DNA from: Tribonema minus
Taxonomy: Eukaryota > Sar > Xanthophyceae > Tribonematales > Tribonemataceae
Length of the DNA stretch: 64,000 nt
NCBI GenBank assembly: GCA_017506865.1
Contig: JAFCMP010000083.1
Location: 186,001 to 250,000 of the forward strand
Reading direction: 5' to 3'
The notes beneath the pieces are model-generated. The model saw only the letters and a program-made list of their open reading frames with translations. It did no database searches and was not told the DNA's origin. A program made the position numbers and the translations under genes. This document shows, piece after piece, positions 44,784-57,189 of this stretch. Every line of letters begins with the position of its first letter. Position 1 is the stretch's first letter.

Positions 44784-47700
44784 CTACAGTGAGCTGCTCT
44801 CCGAGGCGGCATAGGCGGCCTGTCTGGAGTCGGACGATGGCGGCGGCGGCGTCAGCGGCGGCGGCGGCGGCGGCGCCTGCGCGTCGGCGTGCACGCTCTC
44901 GCCGAGCGCAAAGAACAGCAGCGCGCTGGCGGCGTACATGGACGACACGCTGTAGAGGAGGATCGTCTGTGCAGGGCGGGCAGGGAGCGGCACGGCAGCA
45001 GCGGCGCGACATCAGCGCGCTACGACATGGCGGTTGCGAGACAATAACGGTGCTGTCGCACAACGCAGAGAGTAGCGGCGCGGCGCTGACAGCGCTATGT
45101 CGACCATGTCGGGGGAAATATGCTGCTGCGCGAAACAGTGTGTGCTGCCTGCGGCGCGGGCGGGCAGGTAGTGGGAAGCGGCATGACCACAGCCACTGAC
45201 GCCGGGAGCTGCCGCGCTGCGGTGCAGCAAGCGCCGAGTGTGTGCGTGCTGTCACTCTGTCCCAATTGCAATCGTCCAGCTTTATGCACTGTTGCTACAT
45301 AATGGTGAACGGTATGCACCCAAACTGCACACATGGGTCACCACATAAGTCATGATGGATTCTTGTTACATTCGAACATCGGCTCCTGAGCGTAGTGTCC
45401 CACACAACACCATGGCGCCTCAACCGCCACATGAGCGGCGCACGCAACGCCTTTGATGAACGTGATGGCACTGTGAAAGATTGGGCTTGTGCGCGCTTCG
45501 GAGCATGAACGCGCTCAACATCCGCAAGCAGCGCCCCCACGCAAAGTGCGGTACACGGTTCGTGCTAGACTTTGTTGAGTGCAGCAGGCCATCAGACACC
45601 TTTGCTGTGCTGCACTTAACGTTCATGCCCCAAATACTTGCAACAAAAATGCAGACCTAAATGTTCAAGAAGCAGAGCTTGGAGGAGCATCGTACCTCTG
45701 TTGACAAACAATGTCACGGTTTCACAAAAGCACCGCCCTCGCAACCAGCAATCTTGCCAGGGCAGTAGGGCCCTGCCACACCCTGTGCTCTCCCTGTGCA
45801 TGTACCCGCAAACAACAGGAGGGGGTTGCAACCCCGCAGAAGCAGCGGCTTCACACAGATCTATAAGCTTGTCTGCAGCATTTGGCTACTGACTCCCATT
45901 TGTAGGCTAACAGAATCAGTTATGGTGGGCTGCAGATTGCCAGATGACGTACTGACGGCACGCACGCAAACGCCTGCAAACCCTCCGCGCACGCCACCGC
46001 TCACGCAGACCCGCACAGCCACGTCATGCGCAGCTGCAATGCTCACCTGTAGCGGGTAGGTGGAGGCCAGGGAGCCTATGAGCAGCGGCGCGAGGTTGCC
46101 CACCGCCGTCATGACGGAGAACAGCCCCTGCGCGGTGCCCCTGACTTCAACAGGCAGAGCACCCTGCAGCGAGGCGTTCACGTGCATGGAAGCGTGGCAA
46201 TGAGAGTGGTTCTGCATTGTGTCACATCATTACAAACTAATAACTCTTGATGTAGCAAGCGTTACATTGATTTTTTGCCCCAAGCTGGCATGTGTAGAGC
46301 TAAATTCACCTTCAAGTGGAGCGGTTTCTGAGAGCACAGGGAAGTCTTCAAAACAAAAGGATGGGCAGCTTGCTCGCTTGCTGAGCATCATCACAGCGCG
46401 GCTGCTGATCATCGTCACCACGGGGCCGGGTAGGCTAGCAAAATGAGTAGTCGGCACAGGCGATCATTCATGTGATTGTCGTCTCTCTTGCATGCATGCC
46501 ATGCTGGAGCAAGCCTGCGCAAAAGAGTACATCATCAGATGTGACGGTGAGAGGGCTTTTGGCTGACCAGCATATGCGTTTGATGGCGCTTAGAGTTATG
46601 TAGGGGTCAGGGTTATCCTGACCCTAGCCCCAATGCTAACCCTCACCCTAACCCTAACCCTGACCGCTGCACAGCGCGCGCGCTGAGCGTGTGCGTGCCG
46701 CTCGTGCGCAGGGCCACGCAGCGTGCCAAACCTCACACCTTCCAACCTATGTACTTCAACTTAAAGTTCAGGCGGACTGCCGCGTGCCCCGCGCGCACTC
46801 GCCTGCAGCACCGCGACCGTCGGCCCCAACCCATATACTGCGAAATATGTACTTTCACTTGAAGTTCAAACAACGGATCGCGCGCTCACGCACTCGCCTG
46901 CAGCACCGCGACCGTCGGCCCCAACCTATACACTGCGAAGTATGTACTCTCACTTGAACTTCAAACAATGAATCGCACGCCCCGCGCACTCGCCTGCAGC
47001 ACCGCGACCGCCGGCCCAAACCCATATACTGCGAAAGCATCTACTTTAACTTGAAGTTCAAACAACGAACCGCGCGCACGCGCGCTCGCCTGCAGCACCG
47101 CGACCGTCGGCCCGAACCAGCACTCCGCTAGCACGTACTTGAGGAGGAGGCACGTCATGCCAACAGCAGCACATGCTTGCAACCAGGTGACGCTATCCCG
47201 TCGTGCCATCACGTGTGCGCGCGCGCTCGCGTGCTGCGTACGCGCATGAGATGGCCACCAAGGCTCAACTTCAAATTACCAACCTCAACTTGAAGTTCAA
47301 ACGGAACGGGCGCCCGCACTCGCCTGCAGCACCGCGACCGTCGGCCCGAACCAGCACTCCGCCAGCACGTACTTGAGGAAGAGGCACGTCATGGCGAGGC
47401 CGAAGTCGCCGCAGTTGACCGTCCCGACCCACATGGGCACCGCCAGCAGGGAGCCCGCCATGGGGACCCACGCGCGGAAGCGCGGGTCGCGCGCGCCGAA
47501 GGCGTCGCTGACGTACCCCCCGGCGACGGCGCTGGCGGCGCGGCGCGGCGCGGATGGGAGAGCATTGTTAGCGTCATTGGCGCAGCTAGAAGAGTGCGGC
47601 GGCGGAAGTTGGGTGCACGGCCAGTGCGTGCGTAGCGGGGCGAAAGTGTCTATACTAGTTTGCCATCCTCATCTCAATCCACATAGGCGTTGCCCGCACG

Positions 47701-50700
47701 GGCCTCCTGGCATTGCTGACACATCTGCTGGCAGTGACACATGGCACATTCGAGTTGAGGCATCGAGTCAGGGAGAGACACGGCGAAGAGCAGCTTTCCG
47801 GATTCAATACAACGGCGCAACTTTTTTATACTTGTTCCACTTTGCTTGGGTACTTGATCACGCTGACGAAGGCACAGTCCGTTAGAGCAGGCGTATTTGC
47901 ACAGGGCACACATGCTTCTGTTGGTCGACGGCGACGACACGTTTCAAGGGTGTTCAGTATTACACCAGAATTCACACAAAAGGACCACATAAATGATGCT
48001 TTTGCAGATTCTGCAAGGCCACCGCGATGTTTCCGGATGGGTTCCGCGCTGCACCTGAGCACGCCGCCGATGGTGACGGCCGCCGCGTTCACGATGGCGA
48101 ACTGCGCGGCGTGGTCCGGGAACGCGCCGCGGAAGAACGGCGCCAGCCAGATGGCGACCGCGAAGCCCGCCATGAAGCGCGCCGCCGATGCGGCGTACAC
48201 GAGCACCGCCGTCCTGGAGCTCAGGATCTGCGAGTCTCGAGTCACGAGTCCCGGTCACGATGCACGGGGCGCAGGCAAAACATGAGGCGCTGTCAGATCA
48301 AACACTGCGCTATGGACGAGATGCGCGCCACATGGCCCAGACACAGGCACGAGATGCATCAACAACGTGGCCCAGATGACGCGCACTGAACAACACAATT
48401 GCACGCGATGTGTCGACGGCGCTGCCCAAGGCATCCGCCCCCCATACCGAACCGCGCACCGCCGGCGCCGCTGACCCAGAGTGGAGTGGCGGCGACGGCT
48501 AGACGCGGCCGCGGGTCGGTTAGCGCGCGCGGGCGCGTGAGGCGCTGTCATATCAAACACTGCGCTATGGACGTGATGCGCGCCACATGGCTCAGGCGCT
48601 TGCACGAGATGCGTCGACGACGCTGCCCCGGGAGCGACCCCCCCTGCACCGAACTGTGCTCGCCGGCATCGCTGGCCTGGAGCTCGGCGGCGGCGGCGGC
48701 GGCAGCTCAACACCGTTGCGGGGAGGCACGTGCCAGCGACGAAACCCCCTGGTAAGCGCACACGCGCGTGATGGGGGGGTGGTGCGGGGATGAACGGACG
48801 GGCGGATAACCCCCCGCCCCCCAACTCCGACTGACGGCAGGAAGGCAAATGCCGGCGTGCTCGAAGCGCGGTCGCATTTGCGCTGCAATACTTCGCCCGC
48901 ATTGAATGCTGCCAGCACCGCGTGCACCACTGTCGTGCTCACAGCGCCAACAGCACAAGCGCGATCGGGTGTTTGGGGTGGGGGGGGGGGGGGGGGGGGG
49001 GGGGGGGGTCAGCAGAGGCGCGCGCTGCGGTACCACCTGCGCCACAGCAGTGCACGGGGACGCATAGTCATGCTCACGTGGTCAACGCGGATGCTGCGGC
49101 ACCGACGCATGCATTACGTGCCCTGAGCGCCCATGCCACCGTGTTGCGTGAGCAGCGCATCGAAGCCGAGATGAGTGGGACTCTCCCGCTGTTTGACTTG
49201 AGACTGCCGTTGCACCCTGCGCGTAACCCGCTAGTACAACTTCAACTCAGCCAAACGCACCGTCCTCAGCGACTCCGCGAACGTCGGCGCGACCGCCGCG
49301 CCGCCGCCGCCCCCCTGCGTTTCACCCTCGCCCCGCTGCAGCAGCGCCTCGGCGGCGCCGTTGCCGAGCGTTGAGGCCTTGTTGAGCGCTGACGCGCCAC
49401 TGGCTGCTGCGGTGTGACTCTCCTCCCTGAGCAGCAGCTGCGCGACGGCTGCAGTAGCAACGCCCAGCCCGCCCACCAGCAGGCAGCAGTCGCGCCACCC
49501 TAGGGAGGAGTTGATGAGCACCGTGAGGCTGTCCATGGAGCAGGGGCAGGGGGGGGAGGGGAGGGGTGAGGGAGGGTTTTCAGGGTACTCTTCAAGTGGG
49601 GTGGGGGCTACGTGCAGACAACGCGGGTGGTGATGATTGTGCAAGGGTAGAGATATTACTAGGGTCAGGCTGCAACTGGCACGACACACAGCCATTGGAG
49701 ACGAACAGAGGCGGTAAGGCTGTGCCGCGAAGTATGGCAACGTGGCGAGCCGTTGCTCACGGGCCTCTGTTGCTGTACGCCGCCAGAGGCAGACATCCAG
49801 GTGACCGCAGCGAATCAGGAGCGTTGCTTTCAGTACTGTAGTCTGTCAGCTGGCAAACAGCGCAATTATTGCAGTAGCGGCCAGGATGCAGTGGCAGCAA
49901 GCGTGTCACAGCTGTACATGCCATCATGCACCACTGCGAGTGTGCCACAACAGCAGCACTGCTGCAGCGTAGCTGCGCACCACAGCGTGCACCCAGCAGG
50001 CATGCACACCTGCACTGCGATGGGTGTAAGGGTCAGGATTTGGGTTAGGATTGCCTGTTCCCCCCATCACATTCCATCAGCTTCCCTCCTGCGTGCCGCG
50101 CATGCCTGAGTCACTCTGCACACCAAAGTCAGCAAGCCGCGAAGCGTGACTGCACGTTTTTGTATTCTCGCACGCGCCAGTTTGGCCATTCGCGGAGGGC
50201 GCCGGCGCTGACGACGCGACGGACGCGCAGCCCCGCGCAGCAGTGCTCGCTTGGCCAGTCCCCCACCCACAAGCCCAGCCACATGTACCATTTGCAAAGA
50301 GCCCTACTTAGTATCGGCAGTAGGGCACCCGCGGACCATACACATAGATGACCCTGGTACTGATGAGGCTGGCCGCCGATGCGTGCGTGATTGCCAGCGA
50401 CGATGTGAGCACCAATACCTGCCTACCCTCATGACAGGGGCACGCTTAGCGAGCGTCGGTATGTCCAGTCACGTACAGTTGCAGGTGGACCTACTCTGCG
50501 TTGCAAATCATTGATTGCGCCGCTGCAGTGTTACCTATGGGAGTTCCCAGGCTGCCGGCTGTGTTTGCGCACGCGTAGCATGTGTCAGCGCTCACGAGAC
50601 GAGCAGCCCGTGGCAGCGCTCACCTGGCCAGTCCCCCGCCCACGTAGATGCCCGAGGAGTAGATGGCGTTTGCAGTGGCGCGGTACCGCTGCGGAAACGC

Positions 50701-53700
50701 GTCCGCGAGCATCGTGTACGCCGCCGGCGTTGTGAATGCCTGAGAGGACAGTGCAGGTGGCAGAAGCGCAGTGTGAGCTGCGACGCTGATCGCGCAGAGC
50801 GCTGCCGCGCCTGTAGACATTGGAGGGCGGAGGTTCGGTCCTACGCCGTCGGCTAGCGGACGCCGCGGCATGAGGCACGTTGCGTGCAGCGCCATGTACT
50901 TGCCTGATCTCTCGATAGCTCGTACCCGCTGCAGGAAGGCGCTCATCCGCGAGAGCTGCTATGGTGGCTGCCGCAGGCCTGCGCGCGCGCCTTGTCCACC
51001 CGCACCGCCGGTACCGTTACCACGTGCTGCGCGTGTGCGCATGATGCAGTTCGATGTATAGCATACAGGACCGCATAGCTTGCCATCTCTTTAACACTTG
51101 CGCACTCGCGTCAACACATTCGAGAGTCGCACCGAGGCGTGCTGGTCACTGGTCAACGCCGCGGCGCAAGCATCCGTCATCATGAGGCGTTTTGCCGCGG
51201 ACTGCGTGCTGTTACCACGAGAGCGGTGTACCGCTTTGCGCACGTATGAGCAGGCGTGCCGTCCATCAGTGCACACGATTCTCCGTTGGCGCGTGGGGCA
51301 TGCTGAGATGCTCTCAGCACATGGCACGTCCGTGACACGCCACTGCGACTGCCGGTTTCGGTCAGCGCAGCTGAGGCATGCTTGCCTTCCCCCGCACAGG
51401 AACGAGACCACGGGACGACGCACCGCCGCATCGCCTGCTGCACGGGAGCAGCGGCGCCCCCACGATTGCGGGATTGTTTATCGATGGCACCTACAGGGTG
51501 ATCAAACCCTCGGACGCAGCATCCGACAAGTCCTGAGCATCAAATACTTCACAGGTCTTTTTCTGAAGTGTGATGACGACAATACGCAGCGTTCGTGAGC
51601 GACGCCCGCTGGCACACGCGGCGCAAGCTTGACGCGGCAGCGCCCCTGTTGCGCAACGGCCGCGCGCCGCGCGCTGGTACGCGCTCATGCCAGTTGCTCT
51701 GTTCACTTCTTAGTCCGCGACGGCAGCAAACCTTGCAGTGAGGAACTCGTGCAAATGTGTCGGGCGGCGGCGGCGCAAAGCACGTGCAGGGCCCCATGAA
51801 GCCCACCGCGCCGCCCGCGTGCAGCCCTACAGTCGCATTCCACCGCTTGCCAACATCACACTCTACCCTACCTGCACGCAATAAGGAGGCGAAGCCCCAG
51901 TGCACCTCTCGTACACAAGGGCAGGTACACCTGCGTGACGCCCTGCGCAGGATGAGCATGTCCGGCATGCAGCAATGTCCTTTTCCACACGCGGCAGCCG
52001 CTGCACGCCAACAACAATCGCGCTTGCCGCCGCATGGCATTGCCTGAACCACTTCTGCTGGTAGTCGCGGCAGCGCGCGCAGAGCCAGCCTTGAAGGGAT
52101 TGAGTACGGGGCATGACAGCGGCAGCCGCACGCCCGGATCACTTACACCATACTCGCGGGCACTGAGCGCAGAGCCTTGATTGAGTACGGGGCACAACAA
52201 TGGCGGTGGCGGCGGTGGCGGCGGTGCGCGGGTCGCACCTGCGCGACGCCCTGCGCGACGCGCAGCGCGAGGACGTCCGGCAGGCCGCGCGCGAGCCCCT
52301 GCGCCGCCGTCGCCAGCGACCACGCCGCGCACGCCGCGACGGTCGCGCCCTTGCGGCTGAGCGCGTCCACGGCGCGCCCCGCGGCGAGGCTGGACGCGCT
52401 GAAGAGCAGCGTAAAGCCGTAGCTCGCGAGCGCGCCGTACTCGGCGGCGCCGAAGCCGAGCGCCACGTTCATGTAGTCCTGGCGACGGACCGCGGGGGGG
52501 GGGGGGGACGGGAGGGGGGGGGGGGGGGGGGGGGGTGCTGAGGTGTCTGCAGAAGTGCCTACTGCGCGGAGAAGAGGATTGATTTTTTTTCTTTATTGTC
52601 GACAGCACATCTCAGCTTGGTTCAAAACGAAGGACAGAGTACACCGTGTCCGCAGTGCCGACGCTGAATGACGAGCAACAGAGCAGCGCGAGGCCGCAGT
52701 CTGGTAAATAGTTGGCGACGCCTCGAGTGCAATGATCAACGCTCGGTCCTTTTTTCTTACCCGCCAACTGCATGCGCGCGTCACGCTGCAGGCAGCGCAG
52801 CGACGGCGCTGTGTCTGTGTATGAGGCATGGCACGCGTTCAATGATTCTTATACTGCGCTATTCACCAGTGCACTTTATCGAGAGTTTTTCAAAACAGCA
52901 CGATTCACCGGCGCATTGCCCCCCTGTTGGTTGGTTCTGCATCAGGACTCCGCCCCTTGAAACTATACACCACCAAGCCCAGCAACTTTCTGCTTCCTGT
53001 TGTCCGTCCAGCTGCAGCTTATTCTTATATGCAACAAATGGTAAATCAGACAACGAAGCCACATGCCTTGCGCACGTATATGCTCCTTGTCCCGCAGCGC
53101 GAAGTATGCTCCCAGTGCTGATCTGGAGGTTGGATCATGATGAATTTGGTAGTATCAAAAGCAGTTGCCTGCTAATCAAAATTACATGAGGACAGCACAG
53201 ACACGGGCTGCTGACAAAGTCTTTGACTGTGGTAACAAATCTCATGGTATACCACAGCGAGTGTTGAAGTGCAGACATGGTCTAGTACTTTTTATTAATT
53301 CTCGCTCAGGGCGCGAAAAAGCCCAGATGATTGGCATCTAGCTGTAAGAAATCTACGTGTCGTATGACAGTCTGAAAGTGTCGCAACGACAACCACTCAA
53401 ACGCCGCCGCCGCCAAATGGCATCTCGGGGTCTAGTACTTGAATAGCGGCTCCTGTCCCCTCCACCCACATGCAAAACGCACGCACCTTGGCATTCTCCG
53501 TAGTAGCAGGGACATCAAAGTTCACCACGTAGGGTAGCACATTTCTGCTCCACTGGTTGCTGATATACACCACCAGAAGCACACCCAGTGTCACCCAAGC
53601 TGGTGCCTGCACTTGCTCTCCTGCCCCACCATCATGCCCTTCGCTGTTGTCATCGCCAGTCGCACCCAGTTGCAAGTGCTTGTGGGTAGAGCGTCTGCGT

Positions 53701-53912
53701 ACAGACACCGGGCTGAGTTCCAGCGTCCCACGGGTCATGGCAACACCAGCCGCTCGCCTTGCGTCAGCAAAGCTGGTTGTGGAATATACCTTCAGCACAG
53801 GCACGGAAAAGGCTTGTGCGGTGTTGACAGCTGACAGATCCACTGAGAGCAGTACTGCTTGCAGTGCCAGTGCAGAAAGGGCAGCTCGTAAGCACCCGAT
53901 CCTCCATGCCAT
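44784..53912 (-). CDS. MFS transporter, 12 TM, probably plastid-targeted (8 exons, 576 aa)
   Basis: Exons 5' to 3': 53912-53487, 52478-52239, 50739-50624, 49528-49261, 48227-48055, 47531-47324, 46163-46047, 44966-44784 (TAG). All phases agree. The N-terminus has a hydrophobic signal ending ...NTAQA, then FSVPVLKVYSTTS and a Ser/Thr/Arg-rich stretch. This is the signal-peptide plus Phe-led transit peptide pattern of plastid proteins in algae with secondary red plastids. The first helix is WVTLGVLLVVYISNQW. Helices 2-6 run through exons 2-4, then a variable loop after REES, then helices 7-12. MFS loop signatures appear as GRAVDALSRKG (2-3 loop) and GGYVSDAFG (8-9 loop). YRATANAIYSSGIYVGG before helix 5 resembles Spinster-like and anion-transporter subfamilies, but the substrate cannot be told. 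The tail is Pro-rich. The intron after exon 6 uses a GC donor (CAG|GCGAGT). It diverges from the FtsJ gene, about 760 bp away. Confidence 0.86.
46605..46670. repeat. Degenerate interstitial telomeric tract
   Basis: A mix of CCCTAA, CCCTGA and CCCCAA units in the MFS intron after exon 6. Confidence 0.8.
46790..47165 (-). repeat. Four copies of an exon end with a GC donor (MFS exon 6)
   Basis: The true edge (47318-47345, sense CGGTGCTGCAG|GCGAGTGCG) recurs at about 46791-46831, 46881-46925, 46981-47021 and 47081-47160. All keep GC rather than GT at the donor. Spacers contain 'acttgaagttcaaac'. The nearest copy is longest (about 80 bases). Confidence 0.92.
48270..48710. repeat. Duplicated block in MFS intron 4
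   Basis: 48275-48360 ('aggcgctgtcagatcaaaca ... gatgcgcgccacatggcccag') is repeated at 48535-48620, and the following 80 bases are also alignable. A roughly 30-G run follows at 48980-49009. Confidence 0.8.
50240..50290 (-). repeat. Donor-side copy of MFS exon 3
   Basis: 'cttggccagtcccccaccca' matches the true edge 'cctggccagtcccccgccca' at 50624-50643. The donor CTCAC has become CTCGC, so this copy is probably silent. Confidence 0.78.
51920..51965 (-). repeat. Donor-side copy of MFS exon 2
   Basis: 'acctgcgtgacgccctgcgc' matches the true edge 'acctgcgcgacgccctgcgc' at 52238-52258 and retains a GTGTAC donor. Confidence 0.78.
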
Positions 53913-54673
53913 GCCAGGCTCTTCTATTCAGCTGTCAGTCGTGAAAACTGCCACCGGGGTGACTCTCCATTTTGGTGCAGTTCTAAAGCAGAGGGGGGTA
54001 GAATGCTGCCTGTCTGCTGCTGCCGTTGCAGCCGTCCACTGGCATGGACGAAAATTGGTGGTACTACTGCTATGGCTCAATCAGCCTACCGCGAGCTCTC
54101 GACGAGGTGAGGACTTCACCAACTTCTAGTCATCGCCAGCTCGTTGCCGCATGCAGCACAACGCTGAGCACATTGAAAGAAGCTTAAGGCTGCGACGCAA
54201 ATTGCCTCGACGCAAATTGCCTCGACGCAAATTGCCTCACCGGCGACCTTCGCAGTCATGTTAAAACCGAAATCAATGCAGATGCAGACTCAACTTAGAC
54301 TTGATTGAGGTCAGCATCGACACTAATGCTATGAGAAAATGACAAATCTGTGCAGTGTGGCGCGCTCACGACTGAAAAGCTTGGGTGATGGTGCACCCGC
54401 AATCACCCAAATCGAACTTTGTTCAAGTTGGCAATTACTGCCGGGCGCCGAAGTCCTGCATTCCTCCACACACTAGTGCTTATGCCAGACATGAAAACAC
54501 TTCCTACATAGGTGGCTCACGGGTCTAAACGATGGCAGATATGCAAGGTCGCAACTATGTTGCTCCAGCCAGCAAAGAGGGGTCCTCGGCAATCATAGTG
54601 TTTAAAGCAACCTTCAGTGACCGTGATCCTTCCAACTACTGGATGGCATGCTAATGCCACGATGCATGGCTGA
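53913..54673. promoter_or_regulatory. Divergent intergenic region between MFS and FtsJ genes
   Basis: About 760 bp separates the MFS ATG from the first open FtsJ frame, consistent with a shared promoter. It contains three perfect 15-bp units 'cgacgcaaattgcct' at 54193-54237. An unidentified first FtsJ exon may also lie here. Confidence 0.5.
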
Positions 54674-57189
54674 AAACCTCCTTCGCAATCTCCTCAATCT
54701 GCACGAGTCAGCAAAATAGGCAAGCATCAACGCTCAGTCACAAAGGGGTCCTCCGGGCGCTGGATGCAGCGGCACGTCTCGGACCCCTACGTGCAGCGCG
54801 CAGTGGCGGGCGGTCTGCGCTCCCGCGCGGCCTTCAAACTGCAGGTCAGCTATGGAACGCGTTTGCAATATTACTTTTGCCGTCATACTTGCATACTTCA
54901 AAGCATGTGGCTAGTGAGGTTTTAGATGGCAGCCGATAGGCGCTCTGCTGGAATGCCGCATGCATTAGCTGACACGCGCGTCACCTGCCTCGCCAATGAT
55001 CTTGTACACAGGGCACGAGTTTCCTCTTGTGTGTGCGGCAGCTTTTGTCTCCTATGCCCAGACATGACGAGAGCACGTAAAAGAAGTGGGCATTACGGGA
55101 GGCAATCTGGCCGAGTGGTGTACTTGACTCCACGAATAATTGCATGGAATAGATGTGCCTCGTTTCTGACATGGCCCCCTGTGCAACTTCTTGCGTGGCA
55201 GCCCCCCTGCAATGATGCCTTCCCCCTGACACATACCTGGGCGGATCGCATGGGCCTTACCATATGTATGCCTATGAGCAGGTGCACATGTATAAGCGGA
55301 TGCTGTCCACAGCAGGCATGTTGCATGCGAACTTCAGCTGGAAGGCTTGCAGCCTGTGTCCGCCTGCTACACCGTGCCTCACTTCTGTTGGGGCAATATG
55401 GCATTTCTGTACACCCATTGCTCATCTACTAGTAGTGAGCGCGACAGTGGCCCACCACAGGCAAGTAGGCCAACTTCCTTTCAGTGAGTAGTCCACCATA
55501 AACCAGCAGCTATACCCCACAACCGCTACCTCGCCTGAAACTGATTGTATGCGCTTTCCATGCACCTGCTGCCAGGAGCTGCAAAGTAAGCACCGCCTTC
55601 TAAGACCGGGGGCAAGGGTTGTGGACCTCGGTGCAGCGCCGGGGGGGTGGAGCGTTGTGGCAGCGGGGATCATAGGGGAAAAGGGGCAATTAGTGGCAGT
55701 GGATCTGCTACCGATGGACCCGTTGTCAGGCAACTCTCTGGTGATCCAGGTACCTATTCTTGCATGATGCATGTTGCAAAAGCTTTTGTCAGTGTAGTGT
55801 TGTCTATTGTTGAGACGACAGTAGCTTCATTGGGTGTACCACATGATCATCACGATAGCACGTGTGCAGCCTTGTGACTCGAGGGGGGTGCACTGGCAAT
55901 GAATTGTCATACCCTGTAGTGCATGGATGAGTGTCATTCATACATGAATGAATTCTGTTCATCCACGAACGAATGCATCCGATGCCGGACCATGTTGCAA
56001 TCATTAATCGCGTCCAATCATGAAAGAATGAATGGATAGGCGTTGTGTCGGATTCGACGCGCTTCAGAGGTGTTAATTGCGCATCGCGCAGGTGCCGGTC
56101 CTGGATAGCGACCCGCTTCCTGCTGCCATTCCTGACTGTGTTGATGCACAGGTCATGATTCACGAGGCTTGTCATCGCGCTTCGCAATCATGCCTTTTGC
56201 CGCACAGCACCCGTCTTGCACCTGTGAGCCAGCATGTGTAGATGGGTTCACATTGCGAAGCACAGCAACAAAGTACGCACAAGCACTGACAGCGCCTTGT
56301 TGACAGGCACGGCAGTTAGTACCGTCTTGTCTGACTGGTGCACTATGGTGACAGCGCTGACCAGCAACGCTTTAAAGCCTCTGTGCGAAGCATGGGGTTG
56401 CAATTGTGGTGGCAGGCTACTGCCTCAAAGGAGCACAGTAAGGCACTTTGGTCTCACAGGTCGTTTGGCGTTGTTCTCATCATCGCCTCACCCCAATCTC
56501 AACTCCGCTGGCGTCCCCCCCCCCCCCCCCCCCCCCCCCCCTGCAGGGCGACTTCACTCATGAGCAAGTACAAGTTCAAGTGCGAGGTGCGCTGCGGGGC
56601 GGCGCCGCGGACGTCGTACTGTCCGACATGGCGCCCAACTTCTGTGGCGACAAGGAGACGGACCACTTGCGCTGCATCTCCCTGTGTGAAGAGGCGAGTC
56701 ACCGGGCCTTCATTAATCGCTCACAATCTCATTAGCCAGTAACTCTCTCCAGACGTAGTGCTAGTAGCCTGGACTGCTGCAGCAGCTATCTGTCGCCATC
56801 TTTGCGGCACTGGAGTTGATTGCCCCCTTGCAGTTGTACTTCCTTGGGTCAAACAGCAGTGCTTTGCAGCTACAGGTGCTGTGGAGCGATCGCAGCTGGC
56901 GAACGAAGTTGTGAAGCCATCAAAACCAAAGCTAACAATGACTGTCCACACAACGCTGATGTGCTGTTGTCTGATGCTGCTTGTGCAGGCATTGAGCTTT
57001 GCGCTGCGCAGCCTGCGCCCGGGCGGCATGTTCTGCTGCAAGCTCCTCAAGGGCAGGGAGGAGGGTTCTCTGCGGAGCGCTGCTGCAGAGCACTTCGAAA
57101 GTGCCAAGTTCATTAAGCCACGCGCAAGCCGCGACAGCAGCGCGGAGCTGTACTTGCTTGCAACTGGCCTCAGATCACCAAGACAATGA
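54674..57189 (+). CDS. RlmE/MRM2-type 23S rRNA (uridine-2'-O) methyltransferase, FtsJ family
   Basis: Transfers methyl from SAM to a 2'-OH of large-subunit rRNA, most likely in an organelle, since the protein is of bacterial/mitochondrial RlmE type. Exons: (open from 54674) to 54844, 55576-55749, 56547-56693, 56989-57189 (TGA). The SAM motif is [17 protein letters not shown]. The K-D-K-E catalytic tetrad is complete: Lys in RSRAAFKL, Asp in VLSDMAPN, Lys in FCCKLLKG, Glu in [10 protein letters not shown]. Counted from Met at 54764 the protein is 200 aa, but this Met lies inside the family's conserved SSRWLQ-type motif (here SSGRWMQ). The real N-terminus is therefore longer, probably with a targeting peptide from an upstream exon I could not fix; the frame is open back to 54674. 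Intron 3 uses a GC donor (GAAGAG|GCGAGT), and the acceptor before exon 3 follows a roughly 25-C tract. Confidence 0.88.
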
